Origin: Humulus lupulus
Lineage: Eukaryota; Streptophyta; Magnoliopsida; Rosales; Cannabaceae
Assembly (NCBI RefSeq): GCF_963169125.1
Contig: NC_084796.1
Coordinates: forward strand, 90,752,888 to 90,816,887
Direction of reading: 5' to 3'
DNA length: 64,000 nt
Below are positions 23,290 to 34,305 of the stretch, one piece after another. The notes below the pieces were generated by a model. That model saw nothing but the letters and a program-made list of their open reading frames with translations, had not been told where the DNA came from and made no database searches. The stretch's first letter is position 1; every line of letters begins with the position of its first letter. The position numbers were made by a program, and so were the translations under genes.

Positions 23290-25206
23290 TGTAGAGTCCA
23301 AGAACTTTAATTAGCTAGTTAGATAGTAGTATAATAGTAATAGTAGTAGTATTTTTATGATTGTGGATTTTGGTTCAGACTGGGATTTAATTGGACACTC
23401 ATAGTAACACTTGTAGATTTTCTAAGTTTAACCTATAGTTTAACAATATTAATTTTAACCTAAGGTTTGATTAATATGACTTATATTGATGGTGATATTT
23501 ATTATATTATAAGGTTTAGATAGACCCAATAAGAAAGTAACACTTGTCATGTGTATGTTTAATGATAATTAAGTATTTTTTAGGAATAAGTTTATTAAGA
23601 GTAATATTTGAATAACCTAGGGTCTGTCAGCAGCTTTGAAATCGTTAGAGCACTTAGTCAAGGTTGTTTACTCAATTCAAATTAGGCTAAAAATGTGCAA
23701 TTTCGTGTTTAAATATTCAGCGTATGTCGATATATCGCATCTATAGGGGGCGATATATCGCAGTACGGGGATACAAAAAACACGTAACTTCGCACGATCA
23801 CCTCGACGAGCCTCAGGCATACTGGCCCAGACGATATATCGCCTACAAGGGGCAATATATCAGCTCCTTTAGTATATTTTTGAATGTTTTTGAAAACGTT
23901 CTCATCCTAATCTTTAACCTCTTGATAAGTCCAGCATCTTTCTGACCGAGTCTTCAGCCTCTGTTGAACGATAATTCAAATATTTTTCACTTAAAAAGCC
24001 ATTATTTTATTCAAGTTAAATGAAGATCTTTTCATTCTTGAACTCTATAAATAGGACCTAGTACCCAACCATTTATCCATTCATCAAGCAAAGTTCAGAG
24101 GCTGCAAGCTGCTAGGTTATTTTTTAGTGCTTAAATACTTGGGTTGGGGATTATAAGCTTAATCATTATAAGCTTACCAAACACTTGGGAAGTAAGATTT
24201 ATAGCACATTTCGGTTCAAGGTTTAGATTGGTCATAGAAACATTCAAGGTATTCCAAACTCTACTTCATTTTGGTATTGATTTCCTTAAGTTCTTATAGT
24301 TTTCTACTCAGCATCCTAACTTTATTCTTTATTTTTGGATAGGAAATCTAAGATCTTGAACATAAGGTTTTTGGTAAGTATATTGTTGATGGTATAGTTC
24401 ATCCATTCTTTTCATTCCTTTTTCTTCAGTATACTCACCCTTTCATTGATGGTTTTTAGGAGTGTCCCAAGGTCCCAAACCTGTTCACATATCCCGGTAT
24501 ATTTGGTAAGGAAAATAGGATAGGATTTTATATGTTATGTTATGTGTTATCTTATGATTTAAGTGTTATGTATATGTTATATTATGTATGTTTGTAGACT
24601 TGGGCATATGACCTGTATAACAAACAAGCCTTAATAAATTTATGGGCATATGACTTTCTTAGCTAGCAAGCCCCACAAATCTAATGGGCATATGACTTGT
24701 TTAGTTTTCGGGACCCCAAGTAATAATGGCCATTATAGTATATGTGACATATGTTATGATATGTTTAAGTATATGTTGATATGAATATTATGTTTATTAT
24801 TTATGTGTTAGATTTTCCTTGCTAGGCATTAGGCTCACTCCTTTATGTTTATATGTGCAGGAAAATAGCTTCGGTGGCGGGAAAGGTTCTTGGATGCTTG
24901 GTGATGTGTATTGAGGTGGGATGGAATCGATGGACCGAGCATTCGATTCGAGGATGAAGTCTCTTTAAATTTTATTTGTATTTTCCGCACTTTACTATGT
25001 AATCCATTTATTTAAAATTATGTTATGTTTTTCTTTTAAAAACAATGGGATCCCATATCCTACTTTAAATTTTATGTAGTTTAACATTTGTTTTTTATAA
25101 GTTTTAATGAAGTTATGATTATTTCACTTGTAAGTTTTATTAAAAATTAGTGTCTATGTATAGTAGTCATTAATGGTCCAAAGTGTAGAGTAGCTGGGTC
25201 ATTACA
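23290..25206 (+). mobile_element. Solo LTR of the element-B family, inside T1 pol
   Basis: It starts TGTAGAGTCCAAG and ends GGGTCATTACA. It is flanked by CATCC (23285-23289) and CTTCC (25207-25211), a 5-bp TSD with one change. Removing it restores the second RNase H reading (...GTCATCCAATGCTATAG), as in elements A and C. Its body matches the B LTRs: TAG repeats, GATATATC palindromes, CTCTATAAATAGGACCTAG and CTTGCTAGGCATTAGGCTCA. No internal domain lies between its ends, so it is a product of LTR-LTR recombination. Confidence 0.93.
24046..24053 (+). promoter_or_regulatory. LTR TATA box
   Basis: TATAAATA followed by GGACCTAGTAC. This block is conserved in both LTRs of element B (37948 and 49632). 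Confidence 0.65.
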
Positions 25207-26879
25207 CTTCCAATGCTATAGTGATTATCAGCTCGTGATTAATCAGGTGTTGGGAGAATATCAAGCTCGAGGTATCAAGATGGCGGCCTACCTAGATAGG
25301 TTGAAGGGAGAGCTATCCTAATTTACGTACAGTACTATTGAACAAATGCCTCCCGAATAGAACTCTAATGCTGACTCTTTGGCAAGGCTTGCAACCACCA
25401 AAGAAGCTGAGACATTGAATGTAGTGCTAGTGGAATTCTTGGAGAATCCGAGTGTAATAGAAATGGTAGAAGTCGAAATGATCGACACAAGACCAACCTG
25501 GATGACTCCCATAATGGAATACCTCACAACAGGAAAGCCACCTGAGGATAGAAGGGATGCAAGAAGAACACTATATCAAGCTCTGAGGTATGTGATAGTG
25601 GATGGGACATTCTACCAACGTGCTCATTCATTGCCTCTCCTACGATGTGTTCTTCCCGAGGAAGTTAAACCATTTTGCAAGAAGTGCATGAAGGCTTTTG
25701 TGAAGATCATGCTGGGGGGAAAAACCTAGCACTGAAAATACTGAGGCAGAGCTATTTTTGGCCCACTTTAACCAAAGATTCAATTTCGTATGTCCAGAAG
25801 TGCGACAAATGCCAACGCTTCGCCATAGTTTCCCGAGCTGCTCCATTTTAGCTAACGATGATCTCATCCCCGTGGCCTTTCGCAGTATGGGGAATCGACC
25901 TAATAGGGTCCTTACCTATGGGAAAGGGAGGAGTTCATTACACGGTGGTGGCGATCAACTATTTCACGAAGCCTATGAGAGTATTGTTTGTCGATTTTGG
26001 CTTCCTAAAAAGATCGTGTCAGACAATGGGACACAATTCGACAGTGATCCCTTCAATGACTTCTATGAAAAATAAAACATTATTAAGAGTTTCTTCATAG
26101 TAGCATATCAGCAGGCCAATGCACAGGTCGAGGCTATGAACAAAATCGTAAAGGTGAGCCTGAAGAAGAGGTTCGATGAGGCCAAAGGATTATGGCCCGA
26201 ATTTCTCCCGTAAGTACTTTGGGCATACCGAACTTCTCACAGAACCTCCATGGGACATACTCCTTTTTCCTTAACTTTTGGAAGCGAGGTCGTCCTTCCA
26301 ATCGAATCCATGGTTGTCACTCATAGGAAAAGGACATTCAACCAAGAGACGAATGAGGGACTACTTAACGCATCCCTCGATCTGATTGAAGAAAAATCAG
26401 AAGAGTCGTAGTTACAGCTCGCCCATTATCAACAAACAATCACTCGCTATTTTAATTCTAATGTTAAGACGCATAGATTTGGATTGGGTTACCTGGTTCT
26501 CCGAAGGGTATTTCTAGCAAATAAAAATCCCAAGGATGGTGTTTTAGGGCCGAATTAGAAGGGACCATATCTGGTCGTTGAGGTTTTGTGAGAAGGAACT
26601 TTCAACATAGCTCGGTTGAATGGGGAAGTATTCCCATGGACATGGAACGCCCTGCATTTGAAAAAATATTATCAGTAGCACCACCATCAATGTAAGGCTT
26701 ATCTATAAAAGCCATTTCATTAAATAATAGGTGGATTATTAAATAATTTTTAATATAGTATGAGTTCGTGTTCTAGTTTTGTAAAAGCAACCAAGAAAGT
26801 TTCTACATTCTGGTTACTTGGGGGGGCATATAACCCGAGATTGGAAAAATTACGCTTGCTTGGTAAGTTTAAATCATTA

Positions 26880-27400
26880 ATATCCCTTGATACAACCAGG
26901 TCCAAAACTTAGAGGCTTGGAAAAATTGATTATTCGAAAACTTTTAAGAAGCTCGAGCTTTCAATGAACCTAGTGCAAACTAAGTTGAAGTCATTTAAAA
27001 TCCCAGACGTCACCAGGTCTGAAACTTAGAAGCTTGGAAATATTGATTATTCAATGGATTTTTTAAAGTTCAAATTTTGAATAAACCTAGCGCGAACTAA
27101 ATTTAAAATCATTTAATATCAAGTTGGGAAAGTTGGGAAAATTTGGAAACTTGGAAAGTCTGAAACTTGGAAAGTTGAGAAAATTGTTTAATATCAAGGG
27201 CTTGTTAAAGCTCGTGTTATTAATAAACCTAGCATGAACTAAGTTTTTCAATGAACCTAGCGCGAACTAAGTTGAAATCATTTAAAATCCTGGACGTAAC
27301 CAGGTCCTTAACTTGGAAACTTGGGAAAATTGTTTAATATCAAATGCTTGTTAAAGCTCGTATTATCAATAAACCTAGCACAATCTAACCGGGTTCAAGG
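26880..27400 (+). repeat. T1 3' tandem-repeat tract
   Basis: Degenerate units of about 115-120 bp begin near 26902, 27018 and 27305. Each has ACCAGGTC...AAACTT.GAAGCTTGG, a TTAAT/TTATT stretch and AAACCTAGC.C.AACTAAG. The tract is noncoding, between integrase and the antisense gene. The equivalent tract in element C is at 61960-62315. Confidence 0.8.
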
Positions 27401-27652
27401 CCTAACTCTTAACAGGTATGATACAAATCAACACACGAAACTTGGATATAACCGAGCTGAAAATATCTATCCCGATCTAAAATCGATTCCTAAAATCTCG
27501 AATGTACAAATAAGGATTCATAAACATGAGAGATAGTAAAGGAAAGATAAATGGATCGAAAAGTTAGATGTATATTAAAATTATCCCGAGGAGAAAAAAC
27601 CTCGAACTAAGCCCGAAGGCAATAGTTTAAAAAAAAACAAATTGTTAAACAA

Positions 27653-28678
27653 TTACAGACAAATACAAAAAAAAAGGGTGTATCTCTGAGCTCCACCAGC
27701 TTGCTCTGAAGATATGACCTCCTCGCCATTCCCCTCGGCTGCTACGGAAGCCTCCCTAGTCTCTGACGGTTCTTGCAAAATCCGAGCCTTGTATTTTGCA
27801 AGGTACGGATCCCACAGTCCGGGCTCCATGAAAGTGAAGTTCCTGTCCAGGTTAAAGGCCCAACATAGGTATAACATCTCTTTCATGGACGACATTGAGG
27901 TCGCTTTTTCTTCTTTGACTGCAGCCTCGGCCACGAGTAGTTTTGCTTTGACTTCATCAACCTCGGCCTGTAGTTGTGCAATTTGAGGCTGGAGGGCAGA
28001 CAATGCAGTCGTTCTAGCCTGCTCACTTTCCTGGGACAATGCAAGAGTAGCCATGGCATCATGCTCACTCTTTTGAGCAGCCGCCAAGGCAGCTTTGGCG
28101 GCCTGCTTGCCTTCTTGAGCAGCTGTCAGGGCAGTGTTTTTAGCGTTTAGGTCAGCGTGGAGCTCATCATTTCTAGCCCTTGCCTGGGCTATGTTGTGAT
28201 ACTGGGCCAGGGAAGACTGCAAAATAATAAAAAAATCAGAGATATACCCTTGGACACAATAAAAAGAAATATGTCACCATGGAAAGATAACATACACTAA
28301 GGTTCATTCCCATAGCTAATTCCATGACGTTCTCTGGGCTCCGCTTTTCGATGGTCCTCAGAACCCTCGAGTTGGCCCTATATGCGTGCCCCACCATATG
28401 GCTCGTTGTCTCGTAAATGATACTCGGAAGAGCTTTAGGGATCTTTTCTAGATCCTGGGGATCTATTTGTATTCGAACGGTCGGGGCTGGGATGGTTGGA
28501 GTTGGTGGCTCAGCTTGTATTACTTGGGCCTGAGGAGGCGCGAATCGGGGAGGAGGAAGAGGAGGGGGAGCCCTCTTAGTGGTATCAGAAGTCACCGGAG
28601 CTACTTCGTGAGCCAAGCTCATGCCTTTCCCCTTAGTATGGGATTTCGAGGTGTTTCCCTTTGTTATCAGAACTTTTA
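27653..28678 (-). pseudogene. Antisense ORF of T1: proline-rich linker plus coiled-coil protein
   Basis: It is read opposite to gag-pol. Exon A (28678-28296) holds a proline-rich linker and then a motif reading IQIDPQDLEKIPKALPSIIYE...RSPENVMELAMGMNLS. A 79-bp intron (28295-28217; GTATGT...TTTTGCAG) follows. Exon B (28216-27653) gives an Ala/Gln/Glu-rich heptad region of about 120 residues (probable coiled coil) and a tail with CWAFNLDRNFTFMEPGLWDP, ending at a stop. Exon B is open end to end, unlike the gag-pol of the same copy. The N-terminal domain is missing because the element is truncated at 28678. Antisense ORFs between pol and the 3' LTR are known in the Tat lineage, but their role is not established. 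Confidence 0.78.
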
Positions 28679-29663
28679 ATTAATGTTTTAAAGTATGTAA
28701 GAGAAGTTTTAGGTGTTCATTTTGTTATTAATTTAGGTTGTGGACCGCCTTGGCAATGTTCTAGAATATTAGAAAATTAATTAGCTTGTGTGCTTTTGAA
28801 GTGAGGTCAAGGTACGTACGAATCCTTTTTTTAATTCATTTACTAATTAATATTATATCAATGTTAGAGGAATTTGAATATCTTAAATATTCATTCGTAG
28901 AGAAGTAGTTATAAGATTATGATTGTGTGTTGCGGTGATAACTGAAAGTTGAGAACTTGTATGGGTTAAAGAAGTAGACTCTGGTATATTTGTTTGTGTG
29001 CTATGAAGATATATGGAAGAAACTAATTATGTGTTGTTCGAATTGATTGTTTTGTTATTGACAGATGGTTAGGTCACTATTATAGGGGAGATGCTGCCTT
29101 AGTTTTTCTAGATTTATGTATATTATCTTCTTGCTTGTATGTTTTGATTGTGGTGCAATTAACTTTTATTTCTGAAATTTTATTAAATTATGATATTGAC
29201 ATTGTGATATATTATTTGATCTAATTAATCTTTTTTTTTTTCATATACAGTGAGCATTGGATGTTAGTATTGTTGGTGCCTCAAGCCTATTACATTTGTT
29301 TTACGGATCCAATAAACAAGCCCCAAGCCAAAAGAACATATTACATCGCTGCTTATGATCACTACTTAAGGACTAACAACTTACAAATCCAAAAAGAATC
29401 AACTATTCGATATCCAAAGTACGTATTTGAATATTTAATTCCAATATTTAAAATTTTTAATTTAATGAACTAATTAAATTTTAATTTTTAGTGGCCACAA
29501 AAGAAAAAGAAATGTGGAATGTAGATTTGATTCAAGATTCAGAACGGGAGACGTCAAAAGGGGTACTTTTTACAACCCTGAATTCTATACCCACGCTTTG
29601 GGTACATAAAAAATATTTAATGTCCCTAAAAAAAGACATAAATAACTTTTATTTTTAGTAGTG
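28679..29663 (+). mobile_element. CACTA remnant, probable right part of the 17126 element
   Basis: A Ulp1-like exon at 29251 and a right-end motif TTATTTTTAGTAGTG (29649-29663), similar to the complement of the 17126 TIR, suggest the 3' end of a CACTA element. The sequence before 29251 is AT-rich and intron-like. The junction with T1 at 28678 is not an LTR end, so it is a deletion breakpoint and not an insertion site. Confidence 0.5.
29251..29560 (+). pseudogene. Ulp1-like cysteine protease exon carried by the CACTA element
   Basis: After a polypyrimidine-AG acceptor (ends 29250) the frame reads EHWMLVLLVPQAYYICFTDP. This matches the His-Trp and Asp of the catalytic triad region of Ulp1/SENP C48 proteases that plant CACTA and MULE elements often carry. 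The exon ends at a GTACGT donor (29419). A second acceptor at 29491 opens a short exon (WPQKKKKCGM). The rest of the protease and its catalytic Cys context are not convincing, so only a fragment remains. These proteases cleave SUMO-like substrates. Its role in transposition is unknown. Confidence 0.6.
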
Positions 29664-29749
29664 AAATATTGAAAATATTATTTTATATTAATGAAAAAAT
29701 TTACATTCAGAAATTACATTTATTTATATTAAATACATTTCAAATACTT

Positions 29750-30080
29750 ATTGGATAGGATTTAAAAATTCTAAATAATAAAGTATAGAATCTATGACCC
29801 ATTTAAAGGGACATGAAATGTAAATAAAAATAAAAGTTACAATTCATGTCCCATTTAAAGGGACGTTAATGTAAAAAAATATTATGTTTCACGTCCCTTC
29901 ATATGGGACATGAGATGTGGTCCACAGGTGGATCACATTTCATGTCCTATATTAAGGAGCGTGAAATACTGATTTATGTCCATTTTAAAAGGTCGTGAAA
30001 AATCAACACTTTTCATGACTCTGGATATCATGACCAATTCAATGGAGACGTGAAAAGCGTTTAATGTCACCCCTAAAGGG
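29750..30080. repeat. Subterminal-type repeats (GTCCC...GGGAC / ACGTGAAA)
   Basis: Short inverted and direct motifs recur: CCCATTTAAAGGGAC twice, CACGTCCC, TTCATATGGGACATGA, TCCTATATTAAGGAGCG, TCCATTTTAAAAGG and ACGTGAAAAG. This clustering is typical of CACTA-type subterminal regions. It ends close to CCTGTTTGTAGCAG (30091-30104), possibly a decayed TIR. No ORF is seen. Confidence 0.6.
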
Positions 30081-30096
30081 TTTAAAATTCCCTGTT

Positions 30097-31050
30097 TGTA
30101 GCAGCATATATAATTTCAGCTTGAGGAAACGGATGGAAATAGTTACTTGGAAATAGAGGGTTGTTACCAAGTAAATTAAAAGGTAACTTGCATTTACCAC
30201 AAGTCATTTATGCCAAAACAATTTAAAAATAGAGAGAAGAAGGAAAGAAAGGAAGATAGAAAGAAAGAATAATAAGAAGAGAGAGAGAGGGAGTAGGGTG
30301 GCTGCCATGTGAAAGGATGGGTGACGTGATGTGGGTTGGGATGGAGTAGCTTCCTAGGCTCAACAAGTGTCACATGACACTGTATAGAGTTGGCCACACC
30401 AAGTGATTAGCCTAATACACTCAGCACTTCCTAATGATCCATTAATTTCCCATTTTTATTTAAATAATTAACTTAAAACCTAAAAACTATAGTGCATTCT
30501 CAGATTTTGACATGAATGCCTTTTGAAATATACCTAAAAGTCCACATAGGGGGTGGTTGAGCCAAAAAATAAGGCCCAATGGTAGTATAAACCAAAATCC
30601 CATTAAAACATGATAAAAATGTAAATATAGCCACTGGAATTGTCATCAAAGTCTCGTTACAGAATTTGTGGAAATCATTCTAATTTGTTTACGCGAATAA
30701 GGCCAAATAAGCATTTTCTCTCAAAATATTAAGATTATTTCCTAATAATTTTGATTTAAAATTCTCTCATAGCATTCTTAATATACATATGCCCAAAGTA
30801 AAAAAACAATTCATCATTATTTATTTTCCAATATATATTATTTGAGATTTTACCAATGTACGGTTTTTGTTTCGGTCCGCTAACGAAATTCTTAGTTTGA
30901 CTAAAATTAAATTAAATTCATAATAATGCCACATCATAATTTTATCTTTGATTTTCAAATTGTAATATGATCCCAATATGATATATAATATGGGAATGAA
31001 ATCAAAATTTGAATTGTTATTACCATGTGCCCAAAACGCGGGGTGATACA
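30097..31050 (-). repeat. Probable 3' LTR of Tekay-like element X
   Basis: On the minus strand it starts TGTATCACCCCGCG immediately after the integrase tail and may end GCTGCTACA at 30097 (TG...CA). It contains an AG-rich run at 30230-30297, which on the minus strand is the CT-rich leader tract common in such LTRs. Only one copy is visible. The left border is uncertain because subterminal CACTA-like repeats adjoin it. Confidence 0.55.
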
Positions 31051-31582
31051 AAGTCTACAATTTATAAAACTTTTGTCCTCGAAACTCAAAGTAGGTGAGG
31101 ATACAACTCTATAATCTAATCTTCAGGTTCCTAAGTTCTATCTTCGACCCCGTGGTTACACCATTGCTCTTTTACCAAGTGTATGAACTTGTTTTTCAAC
31201 ACTTTGTCCTTTTGATCCAAGATCGCCATTGCATTCTCCTCGTACTAGATCTTCGGATCCACGCTTCATAGATGAGTACATGATTGGGGTCATTAATATA
31301 TTTCCTCAAGAAGGATACATGAATCATTTCATGTACCAGAGATAAGGCAAGTGGAAACACTAATTAGTATACCACTTCCCTAATTCATTCTAGTATCTCG
31401 AAAGGTCCGATATACCGTGGGAAGAGCTTTCCCTTTCTACCAAAACGCATTACCCCTATAAACAGTGCTACTTTAAAAAACATCTTATCTCTTACTTGAA
31501 AAGTCAGTGACCTTCTCTGTTATTCTGCGTACTTGCATTGTTGATCAACCATAGTCTGCAATTATTGCCATACCATTCTAAT
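31051..31582 (-). pseudogene. Integrase C-terminus of Tekay-like element X
   Basis: On the minus strand a broken frame gives QRRSLTFQVRDKMFFKV, then GVMRFGRKGKLFPRYIGPFE, then LSLVHEMIHVSFLRKYINDP and LIYEAW. This is the conserved GPF/Y module and tail of chromovirus integrases. It ends in FRGQKFYKL just before the LTR. It is cut at 31582 by the LTR of element Y. Confidence 0.82.
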
Positions 31583-32861
31583 TGTAACGCCCTGGGTAAC
31601 CAGGACCGTTACACTGTGTGTTTAAAAATAGTGCTTAACCTACTAAGCAATTCGTTTGAACTTAAGTGTGTAATTAAAGACTTAGTCAAGGTTGAATAAT
31701 AAAAGATTTGGTCAACAAAACAGTTATTTTTCATTAAAATGTTAAGTTCGTACACGGGATCCCGAAAATCAGTTTACAGATCTATAAAAGATAAATAGAT
31801 ACAATTTAGCCGTCCTAAGCAGCAAAAAAGGGTTTAACCCTAGTTCCTCCCGAGCTACCCCGACTGTGGAGATCGAGTAGGCTGCATATGTACACAGCAC
31901 CCCTGAAGCTCCCCAACTCATGCCTGGTCCAACGATAAACTGCCTTACCTACACCACGTAGCACCCGTGAGCCAAAGCCCAGCAAGAAAACTTAAAAGAA
32001 CATGCACAACTAAGCAACAATATATAGACAACAGATATAATTTACTAGATTCAACTGACAATAGACTATAGGCAATATTTCAAATAAAAGAACAACAGTA
32101 GCGTCCAATCACTCATAAGGAAGTCATTTAGATATTCAACAAATCATAGACATCAAAGTAATATCAATAAACATATAAGTTCAACAGTTTATCTCAATAC
32201 ATATTCAGGGTCAACACCCTTTGGTCGCACCCTCTGTGTAAAAGGGGAGGGAGAGAGAGAATGCTTATGGCTTCTTTATATCTAGTGGATTCTAACCCCT
32301 TCTAACCCTTCTAATGCCTTAGCTGATCACATCCCCAGCAACTAAAATTACCAAAATTTCCTCCCCATTTCCCGCTATTTCCTCAAGTGTTCTTAACATT
32401 CACCAGTTAATCTCGTCAAATCCAATTAATTACCAAATACTCATTCAATTTTTACTTAATCCTAAAATGTTCTCTAAATTCCCAAAAATACCCCTAGGCG
32501 CCTCCCGAGTCGGGTATTAAACCCCGCTGTGACTATTTCGCTAGTTCGCTCACTAAGACAGTCTTGAGCAATATATTGCAAATATATATCCACATAATGA
32601 TGTGGTCTCCACAATTTATCACATATAATCATATTTATGCCCTTAATGGGCCAAAATTACAAATATGCCCTTATAAGCTATAAATGGCCCACATGCATAT
32701 CTAATACTCATAAACATGCATATAATATATCCATATAATCATATTAACCATGCATGCCACATGATCATGCATTTAACCCTTTTAATAGTCATATACCAAT
32801 TATGCCCTCCCGACACGCTAATCAAGGCCCTAAGCCCTATTAGCAATTTTGGGTCATTACA
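31583..32861 (-). repeat. 3' LTR of Tekay-like element Y, 1279 bp
   Basis: On the minus strand it starts TGTAATGACCCAAAATTGC right after an integrase tail and GGAGGGGATAGT, and ends CAGGGCGTTACA. The ends match the solo LTRs at 38379 and 59085, but the body is about 0.9 kb shorter, lacking most of the GC-rich middle. The integrase of X continues directly at 31582, so Y sits inside X. Confidence 0.85.
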
Positions 32862-33170
32862 ACTATCCCCTCCTATTGAGAATTTCATCATCGAAATTTA
32901 CTCAAACATCTTGGGGTATAAATCCCGTACATCTGACTATAACTTTCATACTAGAATGATAATCTTGTTCCATAAGACTTTACTTCCTTATCATAATTCC
33001 ATTAGTTTTTCCTTTTGCAATAACTCCGCTGAAATCCCAGGGTCTCCTGACCTCATCAGCAGTGAATATTGTACATTTCCTGTCTTGTCATTGGAACGAG
33101 TGATACTCATTATCCACCACCCATACTAGGGTATGGCTAACTTGTAGGCCCCTGACCAAATCCTTGGCAT
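32862..33170 (-). pseudogene. Integrase C-terminal tail of element Y
   Basis: On the minus strand the traces SKVLWNKIII, SDVRDLYPKMFE and a glycine-rich end before AGGAGGGGATAGT correspond to the WE.E..M...YP.LF tail and the polypurine tract that precede chromovirus 3' LTRs. Stops interrupt it and upstream pol cannot be followed. Confidence 0.6.
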
Positions 33171-34305
33171 GATCTCAGAACCCTTATTAAATCGGGAGTC
33201 AAAACTCCTCTTTCATTCCCAAAATACTATATTCTTTCCTGTCTGCGATATTCGGAGAAATACAAGTCTCCTGTCCTGGAACTTCGTGTTCCCATACTTG
33301 AAACTTGTGAACTCTTATGTCCTTTCAAATAGGCAAACACTTCTTCCCTAATAATCCCAATAACTTTATTGGTTTCCCCAAACCAGTACAGATTCATAAT
33401 TTTCTTTGTCTTTCATTCCATTACTTGGAACAAGTACCTCATGCTCCCTACCTTACTATATCTTATGCCGAGTCACCCTAGTCGCTAACCGGCATCCAAT
33501 GTTGTGACGATTCAATCAAGGGACTACAGTTATCTCAAAGCCCCAAACATTTTCACATTTGCGGTGTATTCCTTTAAAATTTGAGTCACTTATTTAGATT
33601 GCTCGTCTATTCGAAGATAACTAGTAATTCTAGGTTTCAATTTTAGTCCCTTCATTTTCTATCTTCTTTCAAGAACTTGGATAATAAAGGGTCTCAACCC
33701 GACACTATCAGATACCCTGTTATGTTACCTGTTCACACGAGCCAAAGTGTGGTAACTCAATCTGCTGAGTTGCAACTTTTCATGGCCAACCTTCTTACTT
33801 GCCATCTAATGTGGTCCAGTCTTACGATCCACCACAATACCATTTTACCTTTCAATATACGGATTTTAGATTCCAACATCCATTTAAATTTCCTGGTTAC
33901 AGAATGCATCAAGAATTTCCCCCTCAACACCAAGTTCCAATGAATCATTCATCCATTCTTCATATATTAATTCATTAATACTAAAATAGTAGGGTTCTTA
34001 ACCATTCCCACTAAACCTCATCCCTAAACTTTGTTGTCCATAGAGTCACATCTATCGACTATCAACTGTAGATACCATATCAATCATGATCGTTACCTCG
34101 TCTGATCTTACTGTAATACGTGGCATCCCATTCAACTGGCATAGATCTACCCAACTTAGGGGGGGTGGTCAACTTCCATATTAATTTTCCTTTATGAAAT
34201 CAAGGGTTTCTAATATGAATCACCCACTAATTTATGCTAGGTTTTGGCCTCAAAGTTATTCCTCTACCGATGACCACAAACTCAAATCCTTTACACTATT
34301 GCATT
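33171..34305. other. Unassigned sequence, probably internal to element Y
   Basis: It lies between the Y integrase tail and the LTR of Tat element A. A minus-strand frame at 33948-33757 is open for 63 codons, but I do not recognise it. No LTR, TIR or RNA structure is evident. From its position it should be decayed pol of Y. Confidence 0.4.

Larger units (their letters stand above)
20980..26677 (+). pseudogene. T1 pol: protease, RT, RNase H, second RNase H, integrase (broken)
   Basis: The protease lies at 21079-21440, with the active-site region reading ENGSS where element C has DNGSS. The RT spans about 21740-22760 (WRTCIDFSDLNK, then MEVYVEDMLVKS where Tat copies usually read YVDDM). RNase H is at about 22770-23080 (DQPLRQVF...HLLKWAIELSQFEILYVPQ). 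The second RNase H begins at 23130 and is split by the solo LTR at 23290, resuming at 25212. Integrase follows from 25379: the HHCC part at 25620-25830, then a core lacking residues between YFTK and VCRFWLP, then DNGTQFDSD. Its C-terminus ends near 26677. Stops and frameshifts are frequent. Confidence 0.85.
17728..28678 (+). mobile_element. Tat-type Ty3/gypsy element T1 (3' end missing)
   Basis: The plan is 5' LTR (17728-18447), gag, protease, RT, RNase H, a second RNase H, integrase, a 3' tandem-repeat tract and an antisense gene. Two RNase H domains and the antisense ORF are marks of the Tat lineage. A 1.9-kb solo LTR sits inside the second RNase H domain. The copy stops at about 28678 inside the antisense gene and no 3' LTR is found, so its right end was deleted. 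Confidence 0.88.

Noticed and set aside
23728..23760. Spaced GATATATC palindromes as a CRISPR-like array
   Set aside because: The repeats are only 10-12 bp, spacers are irregular, and they lie in a plant LTR, so a CRISPR array is not credible.
33757..33948. A 63-codon open frame on the minus strand
   Set aside because: No recognised domain, and it is short for the AT-rich context. It may be decayed pol of element Y but cannot be shown.
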